NCBI RefSeq assembly: GCF_042680605.1
Contig: NZ_JBHUEE010000001.1
Location: 496,001-560,000, forward strand
Direction: 5' to 3'
Length of the DNA stretch: 64,000 nucleotides
Source of the DNA: Allobogoriella deserti
GTDB lineage: Bacteria > Actinomycetota > Actinomycetes > Actinomycetales > Actinomycetaceae
Positions 34,471 to 43,900 of this stretch are shown piece by piece (the stretch's first letter is position 1; each line of letters starts with the position of its first letter). The notes under the pieces are model-generated. The model saw nothing but the letters and a program-made list of their open reading frames with translations, made no database searches and was not told where the DNA came from. The position numbers were made by a program, and so were the translations under genes.

Positions 34471-36075
34471 TCAGGCCTGCTCCGCGCCGGAGTTCTGGCC
34501 CCCGTCGGTCGGACGTCCGCCGCGAGTCCGGCGCCGCCGACGCCGCCGCGGACGGTCGCCGCCCTCACCGGACTGGCGAGCGCCGTCCCGCGACCCGTGG
34601 GAGCGGCCGCCGTCGCGCGAACCGCGGCCGCCACGCGTGCCGGAACCACCGTGCGTCCCGGACCCGCGCCGCCCGCCGGAGGTGTGCTTCTTCCCCGTCT
34701 CACCGAGGTCCTCGACCTCCTCGGCGTCCAGGCCCGCCCGGGTGCGCGCGGCGCGCGGGAGCCGCCCGCCGGTGCCCTCCGGGATGCGCAGGTCGGAGTA
34801 CAGGTGCGGCGAGGTGTGGTACGTCTCCACCGGCTCCGGAACGCCGAGATCGAGCGCCTTGTTGATCAGCGTCCATCGGGGCACGTCGTCCCAGTCCACG
34901 AAGGTGATCGCGGTGCCCTTGTTGCCCGCACGACCCGTGCGGCCGATGCGGTGCAGGTAGATCTTCTCGTCCTCGGGGCACTGGTAGTTGATGACGTGCG
35001 TGACGTCGTCGACGTCGATGCCGCGGGCCGCGACGTCGGTGGCGACGAGCACGTCGACCTTGCCCGAGCGGAACGCGCGCAGCGCCTGCTCGCGCGCGCC
35101 CTGACCGAGGTCGCCATGGATGGCGGCCGCGGCGAACCCGCGCTCGGCGAGGTCGTCGGCCACGCGGGCGGCGGTGCGCTTGGTCCGGACGAAGACGATG
35201 GTCAGCCCGCGGCCCTCGGCCTGCAGGATCCGCGCGAGCACCTCGATCTTGTTCAATGCGTGCGCCCGGTAGACCACCTGACGGGTCTGCTTGACCGTCG
35301 CGCCGGTGTCGTCCGGGTCCTGGGCGCGGATGTGCGTCGGCCGGGTCATGTACCGGCGGGCCATCGCGATGACGGGCCCGGGCATGGTGGCCGAGAACAG
35401 CATCGTGTGCCGAGAGGCCGGAGTGGCGGCCAGCAGCGTCTCCACGTCCGGCAGGAAGCCGAGGTCGAGCATCTCGTCGGCCTCGTCCAGGACCACGGTG
35501 CGCACCCGCCGCAGGTCCAGGACGTGCTGCTTCATCAGGTCGATGAGGCGCCCCGGAGTGCCGACGACGACCTCGGCGCCGGCGGCCAGCGCCTCGATCT
35601 GCGGCTCGTAGGCGCGGCCGCCGTAGACCTGGACGATACGGACCTTGCGGCGCCGCGAGGCGGTGGCGAGGTCGTCCGCGACCTGCTTGGCCAGCTCACG
35701 CGTCGGGACCACGACCAGCCCTTGCGGGCGCCCGGCGTCGGGCAGATCGTCCCAGCCGTCCTCGCCGGGAGCGACGACGTTCTGCAGGAGCGGGATGCCG
35801 AAGCCGAGGGTCTTGCCGGTACCGGTCTTGGCCTGGCCGATGATGTCGTGCCGGCTCAGTGCCACCGGCAGAGTCAGGGCCTGGATGGGGAAGGGGTGGG
35901 TGATCCCGACGTCGCGCAGCGCGCCGACGATCGCCTCGTCGACGTCGAAGTCGGCGAACGTGTTCTGTTCGAGGTCCGCGGGGGTGAGGTCGTCGGTGAT
36001 GTCCGCCGCGGCGTCGTCGGCGGCGGGTACGGTCGCGTTGCTGGTGTCGAGCACACCGGTGTTCTGCTCTGTCAT
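34471..36075 (-). CDS. rhlE: DEAD-box RNA helicase (RhlE-type)
   Basis: A 534-residue RNA helicase. Motifs in order: Q motif (THPFPIQALTLPVAL), Walker A AKTGTGKT, PTRELA, VVLDEADEMLDLGF, SAT (FSATMP), and HRIGRTGRAG. The C-terminal 90 residues are Gly/Arg/Ser-rich with an Arg block, an RNA-binding tail typical of actinobacterial cold- and stress-type helicases. ATG 36075 has GAAGG 5 bases before it; an upstream ATG 21 bases earlier is less likely. In M. tuberculosis rhlE (Rv3211) lies in the same neighbourhood of DUF3107 and DUF3152. Confidence 0.95.
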   Translation of the reverse strand: MTEQNTGVLDTSNATVPAADDAAADITDDLTPADLEQNTFADFDVDEAIVGALRDVGITHPFPIQALTLPVALSRHDIIGQAKTGTGKTLGFGIPLLQNVVAPGEDGWDDLPDAGRPQGLVVVPTRELAKQVADDLATASRRRKVRIVQVYGGRAYEPQIEALAAGAEVVVGTPGRLIDLMKQHVLDLRRVRTVVLDEADEMLDLGFLPDVETLLAATPASRHTMLFSATMPGPVIAMARRYMTRPTHIRAQDPDDTGATVKQTRQVVYRAHALNKIEVLARILQAEGRGLTIVFVRTKRTAARVADDLAERGFAAAAIHGDLGQGAREQALRAFRSGKVDVLVATDVAARGIDVDDVTHVINYQCPEDEKIYLHRIGRTGRAGNKGTAITFVDWDDVPRWTLINKALDLGVPEPVETYHTSPHLYSDLRIPEGTGGRLPRAARTRAGLDAEEVEDLGETGKKHTSGGRRGSGTHGGSGTRGGRGSRDGGRSHGSRDGARQSGEGGDRPRRRRRRRTRGGRPTDGGQNSGAEQA

Positions 36076-36309
36076 GTGAACCTTCGGTCGTGGCACGCAC
36101 CGGCGTCTCCGCCTCCTGGCGGAGCCGGCGTCGCGCGGCGGTCGGCAGCCGATCGTGAAGTTTCTGCGCCGCCTGGCGGCGGCTTCTCAAGCTGCTACGT
36201 GACGACCGGGCAACCGGGTACGCGGACGAGGATACCGCCCCGGGCGCCGACGGACCCGCAACGGTGACGAGCGACACGCTGGACAAAGCGGGCGCCGGCC
36301 CGGACGCGG
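36076..36309 (-). other. Helicase 5' leader/intergenic region, no gene
   Basis: About 235 bp upstream of the helicase without an open frame of its own. It contains CTCCGCC-TCCT-GGCGGAG (36107-36124) and a CGCCG-CCTGG-CGGCG element (about 36167-36181), which could fold in a long leader. Cold-inducible helicases often have such leaders; no promoter is confidently seen. Confidence 0.4.
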
Positions 36310-36340
36310 GCGGCCCAGGGCACCGCGTGCCCTGGGCCGC
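36310..36340 (-). terminator. Second hairpin after DUF3107
   Basis: GCGGCCCAGGGCA, 5-base loop, TGCCCTGGGCCGC: a perfect 13-bp stem directly following the first hairpin; no U-tract. Confidence 0.7.
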
Positions 36341-36342
36341 TG

Positions 36343-36378
36343 CGTCTGATCGCTCGGAGACGGCCGAGCGATCAGACG
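36343..36378 (-). terminator. First hairpin, overlapping the DUF3107 stop
   Basis: CGTCTGATCGCTCGG, 6-base loop, CCGAGCGATCAGACG: a perfect 15-bp stem including the last codons and stop of DUF3107. Confidence 0.75.
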
Positions 36379-36590
36379 ATGCCGATGCGGCGCTGCTCGC
36401 CGGAGCCGATCTCGACGTAGGCGAGCGACGAGACCGGCACCACCACCTGACGGCCCTTCTCGTCCTCGAGGACAAGGGTGCCGCCGTCGTCGACGGCCTT
36501 GTTCACGGTTGCCTGGACGTCGTCCGCGCTCTTGTCGGTCTCCAGCGTCAACTCCCGGCTGACGTGCTGCACGCCGATGGTGATCTCCAC
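36372..36590 (-). CDS. DUF3107 protein
   Basis: A 72-residue protein of the actinobacterial DUF3107 family (Rv3208A/TB9.4 in M. tuberculosis). Sequence features are VEITIGVQHVSRELTLETD at the N-terminus and LVLEDEKGRQVVVPVSSLAY, ending EIGSGEQRRIGIV. Function is unknown. GTG 36590 follows AGGAGG at 8-base spacing. It lies upstream of the DEAD-box gene on the same strand but is separated from it by two strong hairpins, so transcription is probably independent. Confidence 0.9.
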   Translation of the reverse strand: MEITIGVQHVSRELTLETDKSADDVQATVNKAVDDGGTLVLEDEKGRQVVVPVSSLAYVEIGSGEQRRIGIV

Positions 36591-36816
36591 CTGGTGGCCC
36601 TCCTGCGTCGATGTCGCGGACGGCGGCGCCGTCCGGGTACCGCGGCCATCGTATGTGCTGCACCGGCGCGCGGGCGGGGCTGCTCGCCGACGGCGGAATC
36701 GACCGGCCGCGGGGTGGTGCGGCCCCGTACGGGCGGCGTGCGGCGGCGTGCCGTTGTGGCGCCTGCGGATTGCCGCGACATCCACAGGCTCGTCGCACCG
36801 CCAGGCGTGCTGATGT

Positions 36817-36822
36817 CAGAAT
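36817..36822 (+). promoter_or_regulatory. -10 element of the DUF3152 gene
   Basis: CAGAAT 7 bases before GTG 36830; the in-frame ATG 36821 is covered by this hexamer. Confidence 0.45.
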
Positions 36823-36829
36823 GAGGCAC

Positions 36830-37669
36830 GTGCGCCTGACCCGTCCCGTCGTCGGAGCCCTTGCCCTGCTGGGCCTGCTGCTCCCGATCGCCGCCCCCAC
36901 CGCCGCCCTGCCCGGCGGTGTCGTGGCTGCGCCCATCGACGGTGCCACGGAGGATCCCTCGTCCGAGGACTCCCGGCCGGCGCCCCCGGCGGACATCCTG
37001 CGGGACGAGGCGGCCGGGTCCGGCGCCACCGCCATGCGCTGGCTCGAACGCTCCCTTCTCGGGCGGTCTCTCGAGGACATCGCGCGCGCCATGCGTGCCC
37101 GCGCGGGTCTGCCCACCACCGAGGCCATGCCGCAGCATGCCTCGGGCGAGCTGCGGACGGTGCCGACCCGGCGCCAGCCCGCCGGTCAGCGGCCGGACGT
37201 GCGGACCGTCCGCGTCCAGGTCGAGCGGGGACTGCCGGTCAACGGCAGTGCGTTCGCCCGGTTCGTCATGGACACCCTCAATGACGAGCGGGGCTGGGGC
37301 CACGACGGTTCCGTGGAGTTCGTGCGCACCGACGCCGAGGACCCGGACATGTCGGTGGTGCTGGCCTCGCCGGACCTCACGGACGAGCTGTGCGTCCCGC
37401 TCGAAACCGGCGGTGAGTACTCCTGCGGCCGCAACGAGCGCGCCGTCCTCAACGCCGTGCGGTGGTCCGAAGGCGCCCGGCCGTTCCTCGACGGCGACGG
37501 GAACGTGACCGAGTACCGCCAGTACCTCGTCAACCACGAGGTCGGTCACCTTCTGGGACACCCCCACGTCGACTGCCCGGCCGAGGGGGAGCTCGCGCCG
37601 ATCATGCTGCAGCAGTCGATCCGGCTCGACGGCTGCGAACCGAGCTCCTGGCCCGCCGAGGCGAGTTGA
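36830..37669 (+). CDS. DUF3152 secreted putative metalloprotease
   Basis: A 279-residue exported protein. The N-terminal signal peptide is RPVVGALALLGLLLPIAAP; a disordered linker precedes the DUF3152 domain (from about residue 120). The C-terminus has VNHEVGHLLGHPHVDC, which fits HExxHxxGxxH, a metzincin-type zinc site, followed by a Met-containing APIMLQQS and two cysteines (DCP, DGCEP) that may form a disulfide. Same genome context as Rv3207c. Protease activity is inferred from the motif only. Confidence 0.85.
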   Translation: MRLTRPVVGALALLGLLLPIAAPTAALPGGVVAAPIDGATEDPSSEDSRPAPPADILRDEAAGSGATAMRWLERSLLGRSLEDIARAMRARAGLPTTEAMPQHASGELRTVPTRRQPAGQRPDVRTVRVQVERGLPVNGSAFARFVMDTLNDERGWGHDGSVEFVRTDAEDPDMSVVLASPDLTDELCVPLETGGEYSCGRNERAVLNAVRWSEGARPFLDGDGNVTEYRQYLVNHEVGHLLGHPHVDCPAEGELAPIMLQQSIRLDGCEPSSWPAEAS

Positions 37670-37762
37670 TCGACGCGGAACCGTCGCCTGTGCGGGGCGG
37701 GATACGCTCCCCGGCAGCGCGGCGCCCGGCCGATGTCGGTGGCCTGTGATGGCATCGGGGTC

Positions 37763-40700
37763 GTGAGCGGATCGAACGTGGCGCGGGACGGCCTGCGCCT
37801 GGCTCTGCCCGAGCCCGCGTCTGCGCCGCCCGCCCTGGACCCGGACCAGGCTGCCGCCGTCGCCTGGGAGCCCGACGCCGGGAACCTGCTCGTCGTCGGC
37901 GCTCCGGGCACCGGGAAGACGACGACGGCGATCGCCTCGTTCCTCCACCGGGCCGGCCGGACGCCGGAACAGGCGGCGGACCAGGGCGTGCTGCTGCTCG
38001 TGCCCACGCGCCGGGCAGCCGCCCGCGTCCGGGACGTCGTGGCCACCCGGCTCGCCCGGACCACGCGGCAGGTCCTCGTCCGCACACCGGCCTCGTTCGC
38101 CTACTCGGTGCTGCGTATGCGGGCCACGCTGCTCGGCGAGCCGGCGCCGACCCTGATCACGGGCCCCGAGCAGGACCAGATCCTCGCCGAACTGCTGGAG
38201 GGCCACCGCGCCGGCCTCGGCGCGCACGTGCGGTGGCCGGACGCGATCGGGCCCGAGACGCTCGCCATGAGCGCCTTCCGCGGCGAACTGCGAGACCTGT
38301 TCATGCGAGCCGCGGAGCTCGGGCTCGGGCCCGAGGAACTTGCCGAGCGCGGTCACCGGCACGGCCGCCCCGAATGGGTCGCCGCCGCCGTCCTCCTCGA
38401 GGAGTACCAGGAGGTCACCGCACTCGGTGAGCTCACCCCGGACCGGGGCGCCCGGCTGGACGCCGCACGCATCGTCGACGAGGCCACCGCGGCCCTGCTC
38501 GCCTGGGAGGCAGAAGTCCCAGCCCATCCGCGCCCACGCTGGTCTGCCGTGGTGGTGGACGACCACCAGGACTCCACCCTCGCCACCGCCCGGCTGCTGC
38601 GTGCGCTCGCGGACGACGGTGCCCAGCTCCTACTGCACGGCGACCCGGACGCCGGCGTCCAAGGGTTCCGCGGCGGAACGCCGGCGCTCGTCGGTCTGGC
38701 CGAGACCCGCGAGGGCCTCGGCGGCTTCGCGGCCCACCGGATCGAGCTGCGGACCGCGCACCGCCACCCGCCGGACTTGCGCGCGGCCACCATGGCGATC
38801 ACCGCCGCCATCGCCACCACCGGCGCTGCCGGCCAACGCCGCGCGGTAGCCGGCTGTCCCGCACCGACCGGTTCCTCAGGTGCCCAGCCACCCGCGTCCG
38901 GCGTCGCCCCGGCCGTCCTGCGCTCGCGGCCACAGGAGGGGGCGTGGATCGCCCGGAGGTTCCGAGAGGAGCACCTGCGGCACGGCACCCCCTGGTCCCA
39001 GATGGCGGTGATCGCCCGTTCCGCCCGTCACGTACGCGAACTGCAGCGAGCCATGCGTGCCTGGCGAGTGCCGGTCGGCGGCCAGCCCACCCCCGGCGTG
39101 CTCCAGGAGGAACCCGCCGTCCGGCCACTGCTCACCGCCCTGACCGCCGTCCTCACCGGACGGCCGACGCCGGAGCAGGCCGCAGAACTGGTGAGCTCGC
39201 CGATCGGTGGCGCCGACGCCGTCGCGATGCGCGGGCTACGGCGCACCCTTCGCGGCCTCGAGCGCGCTCGCGGCGGGGCACGGCCCGTGGACGAGGTTCT
39301 GGCCGCCGCCGTCACCGATCCGGACGCGTGCTCCGGGCTCCCGGGAGCCGCGCCCGCCGCCCGCGTCGCCGCCGTGCTCGAGGCCGGCCGCCGCGCACTC
39401 GACCAGACTACGGCGACGGCGGAGACGGTCCTGTGGGCCTTGTGGGAGGCGACCGGACTTGCCGAACCCTGGCGCGAACGCGCGCTGGCGGGCGGGCCCG
39501 GCGCCGAGCGCGCCGACGCCGACCTGGACGCCGTCATGGCACTCTTCCGGGCCGCCGAGCAGTACACCGACCGCACCGTGGGCGGCGGCCCCGCCGGGTT
39601 CCTTGAGCATCTCCGTGCCCAGGAGCTGCCCGCGGACACTCTCGCCGCGCACGGCATCCGCGGTGAGACCGTCCAGGTGCTCACCCCGGCGGGAGCCGCC
39701 GGGGAGGAGTGGCAGGTGGTCGCCGTCGCAGGCCTGCAGGAAGACCTCTGGCCGGACCTGCGGCTGCGCGACTCCACCTTGGGCGCCGGCGTGCTCGCGG
39801 ACCTCGAGTCCGGTCGGATCGCGGACGCCTCCGCGGGCTCGCGCGCCTACGGTCCCGCGCGCCGCGCCGTCCTCGACGACGAGCTGCGCATGCTCGCCGT
39901 CGCCGTCTCCCGCGCCGGCCGCCGGCTGCTCGTCACCGCCGTCCTGGACGAGGAGACGCGCCCCTCGCCCTTTTTCGAGCTGCTGGCGCCCGATCACGAC
40001 CCCAGCCGCGTCCAGGACGTCCCGACCGCCCTCGACCTGCGCGGCCTCGTGGCCGAACTGCGCGCCGTCCTCGAACAGGCGGCCACCGATCCCCGGGCAC
40101 CGGTCCGGCGACAGGAGGCCGCACGCCTGCTCGCCCACCTGGCCGATCGCGGCGTGCCCGGCGCGGACCCTGCCGAGTGGGCCGCGCTGGAGCCGGAGAG
40201 CAGCACCGACCCGCTGCGACCGGCCGAGCAGGACGTCCCGGTCAGCCCGTCCGGCGTGGAGCAGGCCACCACCTGCTCGCTGCGCTGGGCGTTGGAACAA
40301 GCCGGCGGCCGCTCCGCCCCGTCGGCGGACCAGGCGGTCGGCAACCTCGTCCACGAGATCGCCGCCGAGCATCCGCACGGCACCCATGAGGAGCTCCGGC
40401 AGGCGTTGGACGCGCGATGGCCTGAGCTCGGCGCCGGTGAGGGATGGGTCGGCCGCCGGCGCCGCGAGCAGGCCGATGCCATGATCGAGCGGCTCGCCGA
40501 CTACATCGCCTCCGTCCCGGGTGAGGTCGACGTCGAGCGGGCGTTCTCCGTGGCCGTGGGGCGGGCCCGGCTCATCGGCCGCATGGACCGGGTGGAGCAT
40601 CTGGACGACGGCTCCGTCCGCGTCGTCGATCTCAAGACCTCGAAGAACCCCGTCTCCGCAGCCGACGGCAGACGCCACCCCCAGCTCGGGTCCTATCAGG

Positions 40701-40966
40701 TCGCCGTGGAATCCGGCGCCTGGGGCGACCTGCACGCCGACGGCGCCCGCCTGGTCTACCTCGGCACGGGAAAGAAGGCGGCGGTGCGAGACCAGCCGGC
40801 CCTGCAGGCCGATGACGACCCACGGTGGGCGCACGAGCTCGTGGGAGAGGCCGCCGAGACCATGGGCGGAGCGCGATTCGTGGCCACCATCAACGAGAAG
40901 TGCCGGACCTGCCCGGTTCGTACCTCGTGCCCGCTGCAGGAAGACGGCGGGAGGGCGACCGAATGA
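37763..40966 (+). CDS. adnA: AdnA subunit of the AdnAB helicase-nuclease
   Basis: DNA double-strand-break resecting subunit, 1067 residues: UvrD-like motor plus C-terminal RecB-family nuclease. Walker A is GAPGTGKTTTA (about 46-56). Motif II is VVDDHQD (266-270) instead of DExQD. The nuclease site has LIGRMDRVEHL and VRVVDLKTSK near 954-961. Cysteines at about 838 (TTCSLRW) and 1048, 1051, 1057 (CRTCPVRTSC) match the AddB/AdnA iron-sulfur clamp around the nuclease. Start uncertain: GTG 37763 is chosen, ATG 37733 adds 10 residues. Stop overlaps adnB (ATGA). Confidence 0.92.
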   Translation: MSGSNVARDGLRLALPEPASAPPALDPDQAAAVAWEPDAGNLLVVGAPGTGKTTTAIASFLHRAGRTPEQAADQGVLLLVPTRRAAARVRDVVATRLARTTRQVLVRTPASFAYSVLRMRATLLGEPAPTLITGPEQDQILAELLEGHRAGLGAHVRWPDAIGPETLAMSAFRGELRDLFMRAAELGLGPEELAERGHRHGRPEWVAAAVLLEEYQEVTALGELTPDRGARLDAARIVDEATAALLAWEAEVPAHPRPRWSAVVVDDHQDSTLATARLLRALADDGAQLLLHGDPDAGVQGFRGGTPALVGLAETREGLGGFAAHRIELRTAHRHPPDLRAATMAITAAIATTGAAGQRRAVAGCPAPTGSSGAQPPASGVAPAVLRSRPQEGAWIARRFREEHLRHGTPWSQMAVIARSARHVRELQRAMRAWRVPVGGQPTPGVLQEEPAVRPLLTALTAVLTGRPTPEQAAELVSSPIGGADAVAMRGLRRTLRGLERARGGARPVDEVLAAAVTDPDACSGLPGAAPAARVAAVLEAGRRALDQTTATAETVLWALWEATGLAEPWRERALAGGPGAERADADLDAVMALFRAAEQYTDRTVGGGPAGFLEHLRAQELPADTLAAHGIRGETVQVLTPAGAAGEEWQVVAVAGLQEDLWPDLRLRDSTLGAGVLADLESGRIADASAGSRAYGPARRAVLDDELRMLAVAVSRAGRRLLVTAVLDEETRPSPFFELLAPDHDPSRVQDVPTALDLRGLVAELRAVLEQAATDPRAPVRRQEAARLLAHLADRGVPGADPAEWAALEPESSTDPLRPAEQDVPVSPSGVEQATTCSLRWALEQAGGRSAPSADQAVGNLVHEIAAEHPHGTHEELRQALDARWPELGAGEGWVGRRRREQADAMIERLADYIASVPGEVDVERAFSVAVGRARLIGRMDRVEHLDDGSVRVVDLKTSKNPVSAADGRRHPQLGSYQVAVESGAWGDLHADGARLVYLGTGKKAAVRDQPALQADDDPRWAHELVGEAAETMGGARFVATINEKCRTCPVRTSCPLQEDGGRATE

Positions 40967-43900
40967 CCACCCATCAGCTCGAGCTTTTTGGTCCCGACCT
41001 TGCTCCGCCGCAGCCGAGCGAAGCGCGGTACAGCGCTGCCGAGATCGCCCAACTCCTCGGTCAGCCACGCCCGACCGAGGAGCAGACGCAGGTCATCGAG
41101 GCGCCGCTCGAGCCGCTCCTCGTCGTCGCCGGTGCCGGATCCGGCAAGACCGAGACGATGTCGGCCCGCGTCGTCTACCTCGTCGCCAACGGCTTCGTCC
41201 GCGGTGAGCAGGTCCTCGGCCTGACGTTCACCCGCAAGGCCGCCGCCGAACTCGCTCATCGCGTCCGTGCCCGGTTGCGCGCCCTGCGCGCGGCCGGGAT
41301 CGCTCCGCCCGAGGACCTCACCGACGGCAGCGCCGCGTCCACCGGCGCCCTGGAGACCGATCGCCCGCAGATCGCGACCTACAACTCCTTCGCCGGCACG
41401 ATCGCGCGCGATCACGCCCTGCGGGTCGGCGCCGACCCGGACGCGCGCCTGCTCACCGACGCCGGCGCCTGGCAGCTCGCCGACGATCTCGTCCAGACGT
41501 GGCAACAGGACCTCGCCACTGACAAGGCCGTCAGCACCGTCACCCAGGCCGTCCTCGACCTCGCCTCCGGTCTGACGGAGAACGTCCTCGACCCGGACGA
41601 GGCCCGCACACTCCTCCACGACCTGCGTGCCGACCTGCTCGACAAGCAGCCCGACAGGCTCAAGAAGCCCAAGGGTGAGGTCGCCAGGATCGCCGCCGTC
41701 ATCGACGAACGGCTCGCTCTCCTCGACCTCGTCGACGCCTTCGAACAACGCAAGCGGGACCGCGGCCTCGTCGGTTTCGCGGACCAGGTTGCCATCGCGG
41801 CCCGGATCGCCGAGGCCGACCCCGACGTGGGCGCACAACTGCGCGCCCAGCACCGGGTGGTCCTGCTCGACGAGTTCCAGGACACCTCCGTCGCGCAGCT
41901 CGAACTGCTCAGCCACCTCTTCGGCGCCGGACACCCGGTGACGGCCGTCGGTGACCCGCACCAGGCCATCTACGGCTGGCGCGGCGCTTCGGCCGCCTCC
42001 CTCGCCCAGTTCCCCGCCCGGTTCCCGCGGATCACCTCCGCCGACGGCGCCGACACCGCCGGCGGGTCCGCGGCTCGCCGCACCGGGGACGGCACGGATG
42101 CCGCGTGCGGCGACGGTGCGGCGCAGCCGGCCCGGACGCTGGCGCTGAGTACCTCCTGGCGCAACGATCAGGACATCCTGGCTGCCGCCAACGCGGTCTC
42201 GGCGCCGCTACGGGCCGGGTCCGGACCAGGCCCGACCGTCGACGTGCCGAGGCTGCAGGCCCGCCCGGGCGCCGAGAACGGCGAGGTCACCGGCCTGTAC
42301 GTCACGGGCCAGCTCGAGGAGGCCGAGCGCGTCGCCGAGTTCCTCGCCACCCGCTGGGAGCCGGCGGGGGAGGCGACCGCGGCGGTGCTCTGCCGCAAAC
42401 GCAGCCAGTTCGCCAGCGTCGTGCGAGCCCTGACCGAGAAGGGCCTGCCGCACCGCGTCATCGGCATGGGGGGGCTGCTCGCCACGCCGGAGATCGTCGA
42501 CGTCCGCGCCGCGCTCCGCGTCTCGCAGGACGCCACGCGCGGCGACGCACTGGTGCGCCTGCTCACCAACCTGCGGCTCGGTGTCACCGACCTGCACGGC
42601 CTGCAGGACTGGGCCCGCCACCTCGCCGACCGCGCCGTCGAGCCGCTGTCCGACGACGCCGAGCACCGGCTCGACCCGCGCGAGGAAGCCAGCCTCGTCG
42701 AGGCCGTGGAGAACCCGCCGCCGGCAGGGTGGACCGGGCCACGTGGACAGACGATCAGCGAGACCGGCGCGGCCCGGCTCCGCCACCTCGGCGGGGTCCT
42801 GCGACAGATCCGGTCCCTCGGTCACCTGGCGCTGCCCGAGCTGGTCGTTGCCACCGAGCAGCTGCTCGGGTTGGACATCGAGGTGGCGGTGCGAGCCGGT
42901 GGATCGGGGTCCGGGCGCGCCGCCCTGGACGCGTTCGCCGACGTCGCCGCCTCCTTCGCGAGCGACACGGACCGTCCCGGCCTGGGGGCGTTCCTCGACT
43001 GGCTCGACGCCGCCGAGGAACGCGAACGTGGCCTGGACGCCGTCGAGACCGGCGAGGTCGAGCCCGATTCCGCCGTCGTCCAGGTCCTGACCGTGCACGC
43101 TGCCAAGGGGCTGGAATGGGACGTGGTGGCCGTGCCCGGACTGGTGGAGTCGCAGTTCCCCGGCTATGACACCCGCCCGCGGCCGGACCTCGGTGTGGAG
43201 GCGAACGCCTGGCTGACCGCCGTCGGCGAGCTGCCGTACCCGCTACGCCGCGACGCCGACGCCTTGCCCGCGCTGGACATCGCCGGGACCGCCACGCACG
43301 ACGAGGTGGAGCGGGCCCGCCAGCAGTTCCGCGTCGACGCCGGTGCGCACCGGGTGGCCGAGGAGCGGCGGCTGGCCTATGTGGCGCTCACCCGGGCCAA
43401 GCACTGCCTGCTGCTGAGCGGCTCGTGGTTCCGGGACGGGAAGTCGGCACTGCCGCCGTCGCGGTTCCTCGCCGAACCGCGCCGAGCCGGCCTGGCCCGC
43501 GACCTCGACGACTGGGCTCCCGAACCGGACGAGGACGCCGAGAATCCGGGGGCCGAGGCGCCGCCGGCGCCGTGGCCGTACGACCCGCTGGGCGCCCGGC
43601 GCCCGGTCCGCGAGGCGGCCGCCTCCGCCGTCCGCAGCGCCCGCGCGAGCGAGCTCGACCTCACGGCACGCACCGGTGACGGCGTCATCGACGCCTGGCG
43701 CCGGGACGCCGAGCTGCTGCTGGCCGAGCGTGACGCCGACCGCGGACCGGGCGAGGTGACGCTGGCCGGTCACCTGTCCGCCTCCGCCGTCGTGGGACTC
43801 GTCCACGATCCGCAGGGCTTCGCCCGGGACCGACGCCGGCCGGTGCCGAGCGAACCCACGCTCGTCTCTCGCCGCGGCACCCGCTTCCACGAGTGGGTCG

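Noticed and set aside
34453..36267. A 604-codon plus-strand frame opposite the DEAD-box helicase
   Set aside because: Low-complexity translation with no domain; the helicase motifs on the other strand are complete.
37749..37766. Five-codon ORF (ATG at 37749) whose stop overlaps the adnA GTG
   Set aside because: Could be a leader peptide, but no ribosome site and no regulatory residues; chance occurrence is likely.
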